Source: Vespa crabro
Taxonomy: Eukaryota; Arthropoda; Insecta; Hymenoptera; Vespidae
Direction of reading: 5' to 3'
Length of the DNA: 64,000 nucleotides
Assembly: GCF_910589235.1 (NCBI RefSeq)
Contig: NC_060971.1
Span: forward strand, 2,758,326 to 2,822,325
A model generated the notes under the pieces. The model saw only the letters and a program-made list of their open reading frames with translations, searched no databases and was not told where the DNA came from. Positions 26,901-39,208 of the stretch are shown here, piece after piece. Both the position numbers and the translations under genes were made by a program. Numbering within the stretch: the first letter of the stretch is position 1; each line of letters starts with the position of its first letter.

Positions 26901-29900
26901 TATCCATGAAGCGCTCTTTTTCTTTTAAACACACATGCATTTATCTTATTATAACGTTTGTGATTTTACTTATGTTTAAGTGAAGGAAAAATAAGAATAT
27001 TGAAAAAAATTACTTAATTCTGAGGTATCTTATAATTAGCCAAGATATGGAGACTTCGTTTCTTTTTTTATAATACGTCTTTATATGATAACTTTGAATC
27101 AGATTAAGGGATTATCAATGAAAATAATTAGATTAGTTAACATGCAGACAGTTTGATGAAGAACAATCAGGCTTTGTTTAAAATAACGATAAAAAAAAAA
27201 GCATAGAGGATAATAAAGGATAATAGATTTTGAAACGTGTTCGTGTTTGTTTTGATACGATTGCTTTTTTTTTCTTTCCGTTCTGTGTATTATAATATTT
27301 AATGTTTTTTATTTTCTTTTTGTTTTCTTCTCTCTTTTTTTCTCTCCTTTCTTTTTCTTTTATATCGTATAATATAACATTTGCCCTCTATATTCGGTCG
27401 TTTCCAATAATAGAAATTTCGATCTATTTAATTATTATTTAAAATTTCGATTATAATCTATGAAAGAAAATATTTTTAATTCGTAGGTTCAACTATTAAA
27501 CTTCAGACAAATTATTTCAAGTTTCTATATTCTGAAGATTGGGCTTTTACACAATATAATGTTAATTTTACTCCAGTTCAATATGTTAAGGAAGACCGTA
27601 AATTTTTGCTTCAAAATATTGAACCACCACTACAAGGATGTATTTATGACGGTAATTCATTATTTTCATCAGAATGTTATCCTAGAGTAAGTATTAACAT
27701 TTACTAATATTAAAATATTAAAATAAACGTATAATATCTATCTGCAATAGTAAAAAAATTTACTTTCAGAAATATACAGTCAATTCAAAATATTTTGATA
27801 AAAACAATGTTCAAAAGAATGTTATAATAGTTATAGATTATCATAATGTCATAGAAATAAAGGATAGTCATCCAAACCGTCTAGTGTATTGTTTCAATTT
27901 AATATTTAAGGAATGCTTAAATGACATAAATCTACGATCAATTCGTCAAAATTCATATGATAAAAACAATAAAGTGAGTAAACAGCTAAATTACCATGAT
28001 TATGTCATTTATCGAAGCGTAATACATTCTTATATAATTACATGTATATGTGGGATTAACTAAGTATAACAATTACTAGGGACTAAAGTAATGGTTTTTT
28101 GTTTTTTTATTTTTTAAAGTTATATTTCAATCCTTAAAGTAGAAACTTATAAGTAAAAAAAGAAAAAGAAAAGAAGATAACGATATAATTTGAAACATTC
28201 GAAAATAATTAAACTTAACTCTCTCTACTGTCGATAACTGGCATTTGTCAACTGTCCTCAGATTGTCCTTTCAAGAATATAAATAGTCTTGATATTATTT
28301 TGTTCTCTTTTTTTGCCATATTTTTTAGCACTTCTCTTTCTATTCCATGCGTAGCAGAACAAAAAATTGATAATCTTACAAAATATTTTTATTTATTTAT
28401 TTGAGTCAATCGTTCTGCGAACTTAGTTTTCTTGTTCAATTAATCAGATCCGTAGCGTAGTTTCGTGGGCCTATATATATAAAGGTACTACGATAAAAAT
28501 AATAAAAATATTAAAAATCCATTATTTTTGCGTGAACTTCAAGACTTTATTTAATATGTTTCAGATTGTCCGATTTGGGTCAAATAAAAAAAAAAATGAA
28601 ATAATGGATTTTTTTCCCCAACCTAATATAATACATTAGTATTTAAATATGTAGAAATGTATTTATGTATAAATTCCTACAGATTTAAATATGTATATAT
28701 CTACTTATTTAGGATGTTATATATATTTTAAAACAGGTGAAAATTAAGAATCATGATGTAGAAGTGTGGCCAGGTTACTACACATTTATTAAGAAACATG
28801 AAATGGATACTTATGTGTGCATAGATCCAACGTATAAAATTTTGTCTACTAAGTCACTTTTAGATATTTGGTATACATATACAGAAGATGAGAAAAAAAT
28901 GGTAATGTAACAAATAACTTTCAGTATCTTCAAAATACTAATGAATGGTAATAATTAAATGTACATTTATAGGAAATATATTATAAAGAAGTCAAAGGAT
29001 GTATTGTCTTTACTCATTACAATTACAATACATATAGGATCATAGATGTTGACTTTAACTTATCACCATTGAGTACATTTAAACTAAATCGATTAGACAA
29101 AGAAATTACATTTGAACGTTACTATAAGGACAAATATAATGTAACTATATATGACCTAAGACAGCCTTTGCTCATTGTAAGCATGCAACAAAAATCACGT
29201 AATCTAGCAACTCAGGATTGCTTAATTTATTTAATTCCTGAATTGTGTTATAAAATAGGTGAGTATATTTGATATCGAGGCAGTGTATGAAGATGTATGT
29301 ACTAACTTATATATTATATAATATATAATTGAACTAATATATAAGGCGAACTAATCGCGTGCACGCGCGTATGTGTACGTGTATGTATATACAGGTCAGA
29401 CAATTGATATGATGCAAGATAATAATGTATTAAAAATAATGTCCAAATTTACACAAATGTGGCCTCACCAACGAATTAATAAGTTATTAGATTTAAATAA
29501 AAAAATTCACTCTAAACCGAAGACTATTCAACAATTAGATTCATATAAATTAAAATTCCAAAAAGATTTGGTTGAAGTTAAAGGACGTATATTACCTTAT
29601 ACAAAATTATTTTTCTCTGAAAAAGTTGGAATAGACGAAAAATATGGAAATTGGTCATCACTATTTTATAAAAATACCATGTATAATTCTAAAAAATTAA
29701 ACAAATGGATTGTGATCTGTACAAAGAAACATAGAAATGACTGGATGGTATTATATTTTTATCTTCGATTTAGACTTTAATAAATAATCAACTTAAAATA
29801 ATCAATTGGTTGATTAAATTTTAATTTGACAGACATTCGAATATGTTTTGCTTAAAAAAGCAGAAAATATTCAATTTCACATGAAAAAACCAAAATTTGT

Positions 29901-30987
29901 TGTAATTGAGAGTTATAATGAAATAATGGAAACGATAGAGAATAGCTGTATAGAAGACATACAATTTGTTGTTTGCATTACTGATGACAAGAATGCACAA
30001 AGCTATCGTGATCTAAAAATTAAATGTTGCATTGACCGTCAAATTCCATCACAGATGATTTTTTCGCAAAACTTAATATCTTCAAAGAAAGAATCCATAG
30101 CTCATAAGTTAGTTGTTCAAATGAATTGTAAACTTGGTGGAGCTCCATGGTATGTCGATTTGCCATCGGTATTTTCGGAATTAATGGTGATTGGTTTTGA
30201 TGTTTGTCATGATAAAAGATCTAAAAACTTTGATATTAGTAAGTATTTTACAATAAATATTTGAAATATATTATGATATATGAACGGTGATTTCATGTAT
30301 TAAAAAAAAATAAAAAACAATATTTTTGCAGGTGCTACTGTAGGTACTTTAGACAAACATTTAACCAAATATATCAATGCTATAAGTAAACATAAAAAGG
30401 GTGAGGAATTATCAAATAACATGGCTAATCATATTTGTAATTTTATATTAGAATATAAAAAACGCAATAAAGGTAAATATCCTAAACATATTGTGATCTA
30501 TCGCGATGGTATTGGCGAGAGTCAATTCAAGACAGTCTATAGTCAAGAGGTAAATAGCATAAAAAAGAGAATTGCTGAAGTATATGGAAAAGACATTAAA
30601 AAGGCAATAAAAATGGCATTTATAATCGTTAACAAACGAGTGAATACACGATTTTTTTATCAGAACAAAAATCCGCCATGTGGTACAATTGTGGATGACG
30701 TCATAGTTACTAATCCAGTATATCCAAATTTTTTTATCGTATCTCAATACAGTACACAGGGCACTGTTACGCCAACATCGTATATTATAATTGATGATAA
30801 TCTTGATTGCACTATAGAAATGATTCAACAACTGACGTACAAGCTAACCCATATGTACTACAATTCGTTTAATACTATAAGGGTACCAGCTCCATGTCAA
30901 TATGCACATAAGCTTGCATATTTCATTGGTGTACATTTACAGAATGAACCACCCGCTACACTGAATGATGTTTTATATTATTTGTAA
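23974..30987 (+). CDS. aub-like: Piwi-clade Argonaute, gene B, with giant repeat-built N-terminus
   Basis: Tandem paralogue of gene A. Ten coding exons with identical phases: 23974-25761, 26354-26423, 26501-26578, 27487-27686, 27770-27973, 28737-28901, 28973-29258, 29395-29747, 29833-30238, 30332-30987; 1401 aa. Exons 7 and 8 have exactly the lengths of A (286 and 353 nt). Exon 1 encodes 596 residues instead of 90: a 20-aa Trp repeat at 110-329 and an SPxK repeat at 364-549. Slicer residues remain: Asp1171, Glu1209, Asp1242, His1376; ends VLYYL. Only one RG pair is left (residues 5-6), where A has about seven. Exons 2-3 instead carry basic patches (SKRR, RIKKIKK). PAZ and PIWI are clearly recognisable but diverged from A (roughly 60% identical in the last exon by eye). 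Open frame, splice sites and catalytic set argue for a working gene. Confidence 0.9.
24301..24960 (+). repeat. Coding tandem array 1 in Piwi B: eleven 60-bp units
   Basis: Eleven uninterrupted 60-bp units encode a 20-residue motif with core PPSGTQYPGQW, residues 110-329. Nine units share this core and several are identical at DNA level, so homogenisation is recent. Units 1 (24301) and 7 (24661) are variants. Half-unit relics flank the array (24263-24300 and 24961-24975). Each unit contributes one Trp in a Pro/Gly/Gln/Thr-rich, probably disordered context. Confidence 0.97.
25063..25620 (+). repeat. Coding tandem array 2 in Piwi B: thirty-one 18-bp units
   Basis: Thirty-one 18-bp units (558 bp exactly) encode the hexamer [KN][YS][QRWH]SP[GER], residues 364-549, each followed by Lys except at the very end of reading the count (KYK). 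Thirteen units read SPRK; the others SPGK or SPEK. Higher-order groups (KYQSPE-KYRSPR, KYQSPG-KSQSPR) recur, showing block duplications. Strongly basic and proline-rich, so probably disordered. Confidence 0.97.
28513..28613. mobile_element. Small MITE-like insertion in Piwi B intron 5
   Basis: A perfect 15-bp inverted repeat (AAAAATCCATTATTT at 28513-28527 and its complement at 28599-28613) bounds about 100 bp. The flanking intron aligns to intron 5 of gene A (around 17930), which lacks this segment. The element is too short to code for anything, and the superfamily is unknown. Confidence 0.5.
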
Positions 30988-32463
30988 TTTCGTATCTCCA
31001 TTTCTGTTATTTACAAAGGGATATATACACATTATACGTAAATATAATACATATACGAGATGCATCTAAAAATTAATGAGATTGATTTTGAAAAATATTT
31101 ATATAACACTTAATGAAAGGATCCACATTATCATCTGCAAAATAGTTACCTCGAGAAGTACAATCTAAGGTGTTGTTCTCATATTTAGAAACAGTGCTGG
31201 AATTCTTTTGCTGGAACTGCTTTCAATCTGTCGATTATAACATTTATGTTCATAGCTCTAAAATGATGTCCCTTGAGAGATAGCTTTTTTTGAAAAAAAT
31301 GTCACATGAACACAAAGTAGAAATGTATTAAAGGCTCTGAAACTACAGGAATATCTTTGTTGGCTGAAAAACTCATTCACAAAGAGTATAGAGTGAGAAG
31401 AAATGGTGCGCATTGTCACTGTTCCATATTGGTAACGCATCAATAAAACATACTTTTATAAAATTCGCTATGAAATTGCTCGTTTTAATTCAACCGAGTT
31501 GAAATTAATACTGAAGGCAGAATAGAGATATATGTACGTCTCAGATAGCGCCACAGTGTTTGTACAATGTTGCCGATTTCTAAATCCCGAGATCATTACT
31601 TAAACATACCTCATATCCATATCATACGTATAAACGCGAACGTGATATGATGATATTCCAGTAATATATTATTTTCCTGCTTTCAAAAAAGAGACGATTA
31701 TTTTTTAGTTCATATATACTAAATATATCGGTTTAGTATATATTTATTTAGTGCATACATGTATGCATATATATTTTTTGTTTATTATAGACTTACACGT
31801 TGATTGCTTTATTCAAATCACTAAAATTATTCTTTTACTTTTGTTACCATTTGAATCATTCTTTTTTTCTTATATTTTTTTTATTTCAAGATTAAAGTAT
31901 GTAGTTACATTATAAAAACTTATTACATACGTATGTATATATGATAAAGTGATATTAGGTATTTTAACGAGCATTTTACACTTATGCATGCGTATATTTA
32001 TATATATAATAAATATGTTTTTTTTCTCTCTTCTTTTTTTCTTTTTTATCAATAAAGAATTTAACAAAATTGTAGTGCCAAATTATATACATGCAATAAT
32101 ATTCGTAGCTTAAGATAGATTGGTAGATAAAATAGATTTATTTTTGTATGCAAAGATTAAAAAAAGAGATAATAAAATAATATAAATAATAATATATTTT
32201 TTCTTTTTTCTTTTGTGAACGTTTATGATATATCCGAACAACAAATAGGAGAATGTCAAATTACTTCATTGTTTTTACTTTCAATACTTTCATTGTTTTG
32301 TTAGTCTTTCGAAAAAAAAGATGATCTTATAACGATCTGTACGTAATTATGTCTAGCTGCGAAAATGTATTGATATTTTTTTTTTTTTTTTCATTAACAT
32401 AGTCACGCAGCGTGATCGCGCTGTTTATATTTCATTCTAAAAAATAACGGAGAATTTATTCAT
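30988..32463. other. 3' flank of Piwi gene B
   Basis: AT-rich flank, alignable in blocks to the flank of gene A (20353-21050) apart from the mariner insertion. T-runs at 31860-31880 and 32378-32391. No additional gene. Confidence 0.5.
31056..31575 (-). mobile_element. Decayed mariner-type transposon, 3' part of transposase
   Basis: Read on the minus strand, the segment shows the C-terminal third of a mariner transposase broken by stops and frameshifts. A DNA-x-H ... VNEFF block near 31410 resembles the third catalytic region, followed by a KAVPAKEFQHCF-like block near 31210 and a NYFADDNVD-like end near 31150. It sits in the 3' flank of Piwi gene B, and the aligned flank of gene A lacks it. 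The ends are approximate; tacgagatgcatct near 31056 may be the terminal repeat. Confidence 0.6.
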
Positions 32464-33400
32464 GTTGCGTCGTGAGGGTGCAACTACGAGAGCGATTCTA
32501 AATACGCGTATCGCACCTGACCAGCGATGATAGTCGATTTGCACGGAGAATATCTCCCGACTTTTCCTTGTTGTTTGAGCTATAGTAGACCCACTGTTCA
32601 CGATGAATAAGGACAGCAGCACTAGGATACCATTGAAGGCCATCAGCAAAATACCGCATTCCCGCAAATTAATGTGAGAACGCGCGTTCTTTTAAAAGAA
32701 CTCCTGAAACTCTCGCTAAGTAGATGCGCGATATTAAATATTGCATGCGTTGAAGTTATTACCGTATATTTGATGAAATAAGTTACAATTGTTTATGTGT
32801 TTTATGTAATGATGTGTAGTTAATTGTACTGGCTGTATAATAAGACTTGAGAATTTAGATGTCATGAGTCTGAAAGATGTAACTTGACTGCATTTTTTTG
32901 GCGTCTTTAGAATTATCCACGCAGATTGTAATGAGATTAGGAAAGGGAATAAAAAGGGCGGAGTTGAAGTATGATCTGGGCATGGAAAGGGTAAAGAATA
33001 AATGCCCATTGCTCGGGGATAGTTCATTGAAATGTTTAAATATTACATGTGTAATATTTATTTTTTAAGGCCCCCTTTGTTCTAATGATCGTGTAGATTA
33101 AAAGGGTGTCAATGGATATCTTAAGACAAAGAAACCAGATAATCCTTGACTTATCGCACCTAGACGTCTACTTTCACTATTTATTTATTGGCCAGCTTGA
33201 CATATTATCGAAATCCAAATACTTTATTAAGAATGCCTAAGATCAGACAAAGGTGGCCCTATGTTCTTCATCTATGCGTTTTGTTAGCTAATATCCAATA
33301 GGTTCCTAAGGTGATAAATATTTCTAATGGTGATATATGATTCTTAAGAGAAAATAATTAAGTTAAGAAGAACAATGGAGAGGTACGTGTGCATTAACAA
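32464..33400 (-). repeat. Right copy of the unknown ~940-bp inverted duplication
   Basis: Minus-strand counterpart of 21671-22616. It holds an intact frame (about 32437-32667) whose start contains ILLMAFNGILVLLSLFIV, a signal-peptide-like hydrophobic stretch, and then a basic/hydrophilic part. A possible donor, CAG/GTGCGA, falls inside it (near 32518). It may be the first exon of an unrecognised secreted or membrane protein gene that was copied, or part of a transposable element. No family match is claimed. Confidence 0.65.
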
Positions 33401-34376
33401 TCCACGTTACATAATAGATGATATGCTCAGATTCTGTTAAATCACGTCGTGTCAGACATATTGAAATTCGCTCTTTCAATAGCGCGTGGGTCATCTTTTT
33501 TTTTTTTAATTATATAAAAATCGTTACAGATATATAAACAATGTTGTCTTTATTTATTTTATTTAAAAATACTTCTATTCAATTAAAAATGTGCAAAACA
33601 GCATTTCTTTAACGTTTTGTTAAATCTAAAAAGAGAACATCGTATATATATAGAAAATGGAAATGTGTTTATATTTTTATATTTATATTATATTTAATAT
33701 ATTAATATAAATATTAAAAATATATAAAAATATTTAAATGAATAAATTTATTTAATAATTTATTAAATTTATCGTTTATCTTTTTTGATAATAAGATCAA
33801 TATCGCCACCATCGTTTTCGCAACTTGAATATCTTATTTGGTATTTATCGACAAGTATAAAACAAGCAAGATTATGCCTTTTGGGACTTTTCAACAAGAT
33901 TTTTTTTTCAATGATTTCTAGAATTTTAACAGTTAATTGATTGTAAGAAAGCGTTGGAAGATAATGTTTCTTTATTATTATCCGACTATTGCTAAAATTG
34001 GAGTATATGATAACAAGTACTAACATTTAATAAGATCATTTTTTTTTTACTACGTACAAAACGATAAATAATAAGTTTGTACCAATGTTATAAAGTTTTT
34101 GTACTTTTTATATTTTTAATTCATAAATTTTCATAATAATAAAATACATTCTGTTACAATTTCATAAAAATTTATACATAACATAATTCATTTGAAAGAG
34201 ATTCATATACAATTGCATATATCCAGCTTTAATGTCACTGCCAAATCCATAAGCAGTCAAATAAAATAGAATCTATTTATATGATGCGTTTTTATTTCTT
34301 CAATATATATGTATCAATTAGTAAAATACTAATAATAATATAGAACAACTGAGCGAATATATGTATTATATTTTCC

Positions 34377-34428
<52 letters not shown>

Positions 34429-34718
34429 GTATATATATAGTTTAATGTATTTATATAATAACGTTATATAAATACATTAAACTCCATATAATATAAATAA
34501 TACTAACAATAAATTTCTACGTATTATTTATTATAGTATAATGACAAAGATGAAGATATGAAAAATGTACCATAGCTTTTTTGTCATAAGTATAAATGAT
34601 GTGTTTATATATAAAATCACAGATCTGACTGTTTTCTTTTTAAATCGTTATCGATCATCCCATATATAATGGTTTTAATAATCATTATGCTTATTGCAAC
34701 AATTTTTATCATTGCTTT
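33401..34718. other. Intergenic, AT-rich
   Basis: Contains (TA)n at 34379-34440 and imperfect TATTTA repeats at 33665-33760. An 85-codon minus-strand frame (33769-34026) ends in a charged tail but resembles no family known to me and could arise by chance. The right part is probably the 3' UTR of SLC35F6. Confidence 0.5.
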
Positions 34719-36546
34719 TTATATATTTTCTAGAACATCTGCAGCAATGTTAACAATGCTTTCCTCATCAGTAGCGCGTTTCTTTCTTATTAAGCAGAAC
34801 TGACATTTTTTTACCAATTGTGGAATTAACACATTGTTATAACAAAACATTCCAATTAAAAGAATTGCAAAACCAATGAGCTAGAAAAAGATTTCATTTA
34901 TAACTTATATGGTGAATTTTATAAAGTAATATTGGAAATTATGACGGTTGTCAATATTTGATAAATGTATATCATTAAAATCAGAAAGATTCTTTTAAAT
35001 ATTACTTATCGTAAAATATATAATTACCTGGAGATAATGAAAATCTTGCCATTTAAATTGCAATGAAAAAGCCCATATAACAATCGTTCGTATGCTGTCT
35101 AAAATCATTCTTGTTGTAGCACTGATTTCTTTTGTGACACTAATACCAGCAAAATTAAAAAATGCTATACTGAATGCTATTCCTGTGTAAAAGAAAAAAA
35201 TGGAAGTTCTTAGTTAATATAAAAGATGACATAATACATTATAATAATTTATTTTCATGTAATATAATAGTGATAAATTATAGACTTTACTAACCAACTA
35301 TTGCCATTAATAATCTGCCACTATTTCCAATTTGTACAAAAGCATCCGCAGTAGCTTCAAGAGTTCCTCGTGAATTATCCGCAAATGGTGGTGGTGCGTA
35401 AATAAAATTAAGAGGGATCATAACCAGACATATGCCAATAAATCCAAAAATACCTAAAAAAAAATGCACAGCTTGTTTACTATAATTTAATTTTATTTAA
35501 AAATATATATTGAGAAGAAAGAAATATGTCATATAAAGTATTTAATGTTTGCAAAATACTCTTTCATTTGAAAGATTGTAATCCATACCTTCCCAACCAA
35601 CTGCTTGCAAAGCAGGAATATCTTGACCAGCAACAAATTTTTCTTCTATTACCATTTGGACTGCTGTTATTACCTAGAAAAAATAATGTTTTTTAGTCTA
35701 TGCTTAAAAATATTATATATTAAATGTGATTATACCTGCGCACAAATTATTAATAAATCTCCAGTTAAAATAGAATTCAGGGTAACGTCATCATCTTTCA
35801 TAACCATTATATCACTTATGCCAACAAGCGCTAAACCTATTAAAACGCATACAATTCCTATCCATTCTCTTCTACCTAAGTTTCTATCAAGGAATCCCAT
35901 TGAAAGAATACCAGTAAAAACTATAACTGCACCACGCAACATTTGAAAACTGCTGGCATAAGTCATGTTGAGACCAACATACATAATAGAAGTTGCTAAC
36001 ATATCACACATAGCTGGTATAAATAAGACAAATGGATTGAAGCTGCGAGATCCTTTAGTTAAGGTGTTATTATCTACAGAACCATCCTATATGATAATTA
36101 TTTGGATTAGATTAAAAATTAAAAACAGAAAGAGATAAAAATTTTTAGAAAAAAATACTTACATCCTTACGACTGTAGTAACAATATGCAATTTTAAAAA
36201 TGAAAAAACATAACATTTCACCTAAGAACATAAATGAAGATTGCATAAAAGGATGATTAAAATGACGAGGTACTCCATCTTGTCCAGGCACAACTTGTTT
36301 ATCTGCATATCTAGATAAAAATACAATTTATTACAAAATATTGTTTCTTCCTTTCAATTGAATAATATAATAGAATTATTAATACAAGAGATTATTATAA
36401 GTACTTATATGTACACGCACACCCATACACACACACACACATACACATATCATATAGTAAAATACTTACTTTACAGAGAGAGTATTAAATGATCCAGTAA
36501 CAACCATAAGAATAGCTAAAATGCGTTGATAATGTGTCCAGGCCAT
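34719..36546 (-). CDS. SLC35F6: Solute carrier family 35 member F6-like transporter
   Basis: Multi-pass membrane protein of the drug/metabolite (EamA/SLC35) superfamily. Mammalian SLC35F6 is reported in lysosomes and mitochondria; its substrate is not settled. Seven coding exons in phase: 36470-36546, 36163-36310, 35736-36086, 35589-35673, 35295-35453, 35028-35182, 34719-34880; 378 aa (human 371). Diagnostic blocks: start MAWTHYQRILAILMVVTGS, VQMVIEEKFV, LQAVGWEG, and FFNFAGISVTKEISATTRM before the last membrane segments. About ten hydrophobic segments, no signal peptide, basic cytosolic tail. The exon 5 donor is a weaker GTTAGT (35294), chosen because it alone keeps frame. Confidence 0.93.
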
Positions 36547-37594
36547 ATTTAAAATGTTGAATGTATAATCTGAGAAAAATTATATATATATATAAACTTT
36601 TAATTATTATTTAATTAAAATACATCAGAACATAATAACTAGATCATTGTAAAAATAAATAATATCTATGCCTATTTAAGACTCCAATGTAAATATAGTA
36701 TCATATAAATAATAGACATCTAATTTCAAAAAGAGCACTGTTTACTACTTGTTATCAGTTGTTAATAATCTCTACTATTAAAAATATGTTTAAAACATAA
36801 AAGATAAAAATAGATTAGAAAAATGTACATTGAATCAAGTAAGATGTATCAAATTATTAAAGGAAGATCTAAAAATATTTCTGATAAATAGATAAAATTA
36901 TCAAATATCTTTCAATGGAGTTAAATTATTACTTGCTATACGTTCATTTCATAATATTGCATTTAAATTAATTCATTTTCCATACGATAAAACGTAAAAT
37001 GGGAAAGTTTTAAAGTTTGTTTACAACCCCATAAAGATAAATACATAATAAAAATGAAATATAATACGGTCGTATACTTTAACCGAACTCTTTAGAACAA
37101 AGAATTTCAGAAAAAAATAACTTGATTAATTCGATGTACAAACAAAGTTATCATCGTTTTATTTTTATAAATAATTCGTTACTTACTTCAATGTAATATT
37201 TATAATATTACGTTTAACTATTAAATAAAGTCTAAAGTCGTTTTGTAAAAATATTTGGAAGTGTATATCATTGTCAAATTGATCTTTATTTCATGACTTT
37301 CATGATACAGTTGACAATTATTAGTTTAGATTTTTGTTATGTGGCGCTATGGTCTATTTTTGATGAGTTGCCGGTAACATAGGGCACCGTATTAAGCGCT
37401 TTCATTTATCGACAGAAATCAATACATTCAAGAAATGTTTTTCCATTTGATTTATATCGCTTCGATTCAAATGATGAATGACAGCTTTAGCGAGTGAACG
37501 TTTCATAGCCTGCTGTAATTTATAAACATTTATAATTGAAGAAAGTTTAAAATATTTTTTTTCTTATAAATATATATATACATACATACATATA

Positions 37595-37644
<50 letters not shown>

Positions 37645-37661
37645 TTTCATGTTATAATATA

Positions 37662-37722
37662 TTGGATTGGCAACTAAGTGATTGCGGATTTTGTTTCAGC
37701 AATCAATTAGTTGCCAACCCAA
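37662..37722. mobile_element. 61-bp mariner end-to-end relic (MITE-like)
   Basis: Two facing terminal repeats, TTGGATTGGCAACTAA and TTAGTTGCCAACCCAA, separated by 29 bp and flanked by TA on both sides (37660-37661 and 37723-37724), the mariner target-site duplication. The sequence ggcaactaagtgattgcgg matches the terminal repeat type of mellifera-subfamily mariners. The interior is almost entirely deleted. Confidence 0.8.
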
Positions 37723-38252
37723 TAGTAGACAAAATGTGAATAAAAAATGAAATAATTAATTTGAAGGAATTTATATACATATGTACTGCGTCCTTTTACT
37801 TTTACTGTCGATGCACGATACTTTTCATTAATTGTATCATACTATTTGCACAAAGAAATAGTGATTTAATTTGTTATAATGATGTTCTTAATAGCTTAAT
37901 ATTATTTTCAAAATGTCACATACATTCATAATTGATCGTTTTAAATATTTTTGTTGTAACAACTGAATTTATGTTATAAAGGCCTTATCCTCACCTATTT
38001 ATTAAATATGATTACATTGTGGGCACAGTTTTTAGTTTTGACTTTATGAATTTTGTTGATTCAGGTTAAAACCATAAAATATCAAACGATGATTTATTTA
38101 AACAAATATAACGAAATACAAACCGGCTGACAAATCAGTCTAAAATACACATTGTACTCCATTTATTGTATATTTAAAAATCATGTTATTCGTGTTCATA
38201 AATATTACTTATCTTTCAAAATACAAATCTTAACGACTAATAGTCTATAACA

Positions 38253-38410
<158 letters not shown>

Positions 38411-39208
38411 CATCATCATCATAACACATCAGTATTAATAATAGTAATAGTAATATAATAATCTATAATAAAAATAAAAATAATATCAACTATACAAAAC
38501 TGTAAAAATAATGAAAGAAGTTATTAATACCACTTTATATATATTTAGGAGTAAAATGTTACGTTCATTCTTTTCTTTAATCTCTGTCAGGCCATTATAT
38601 TAAAACTGACAAATTTACAATCTATGTATTCTCTTTTTGTCTATATATATATATCTAGAATTTTAGAATATAGTACACATATGCCATATAGAAATACAGA
38701 GTTTGCATCGAATTTTTTATTTCTTCGTAAATGAACATTCCATTTCAAACTATATCTTACAAAGACTATTTTCATTATCACTTTTTTTTTTCTAAGCAAA
38801 GGCTACTTCCTAAATTTATGATTAAATTAAAAAGAAGTCTTTCATTAACTATCCAAATGATACATTTTAGGAAAATTTGTATCATTTATTCTAAGTTTAC
38901 ATGGAAACATCAATATATGATGAAATAAAACTAAGTCGTACGCAATATCTGTATTTACACTACGCACCTCCGTTTTACTATTAGCTTTTTATATTATTAA
39001 GGAGGCCATGCCAATAAACGTTATCATATAACAATGGAAAATATTAAAGATGGGGTGTATGTAACATACGTTATAGTGTATGAGCTAATCTTTCAAGTAT
39101 TGGATATCTGAAAAAGAAATTTTTAATGTAAATTAATTAATTAATAGAAATCATTAATGTTAGTTGAATCGAATTACATACTTAAATTATATTGATTACG
39201 TATACAAT

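Noticed and set aside
33769..34026. 85-codon minus-strand frame
   Set aside because: Not low-complexity, but no family match, no clear splice context and a length reachable by chance in this much DNA. Left unresolved.
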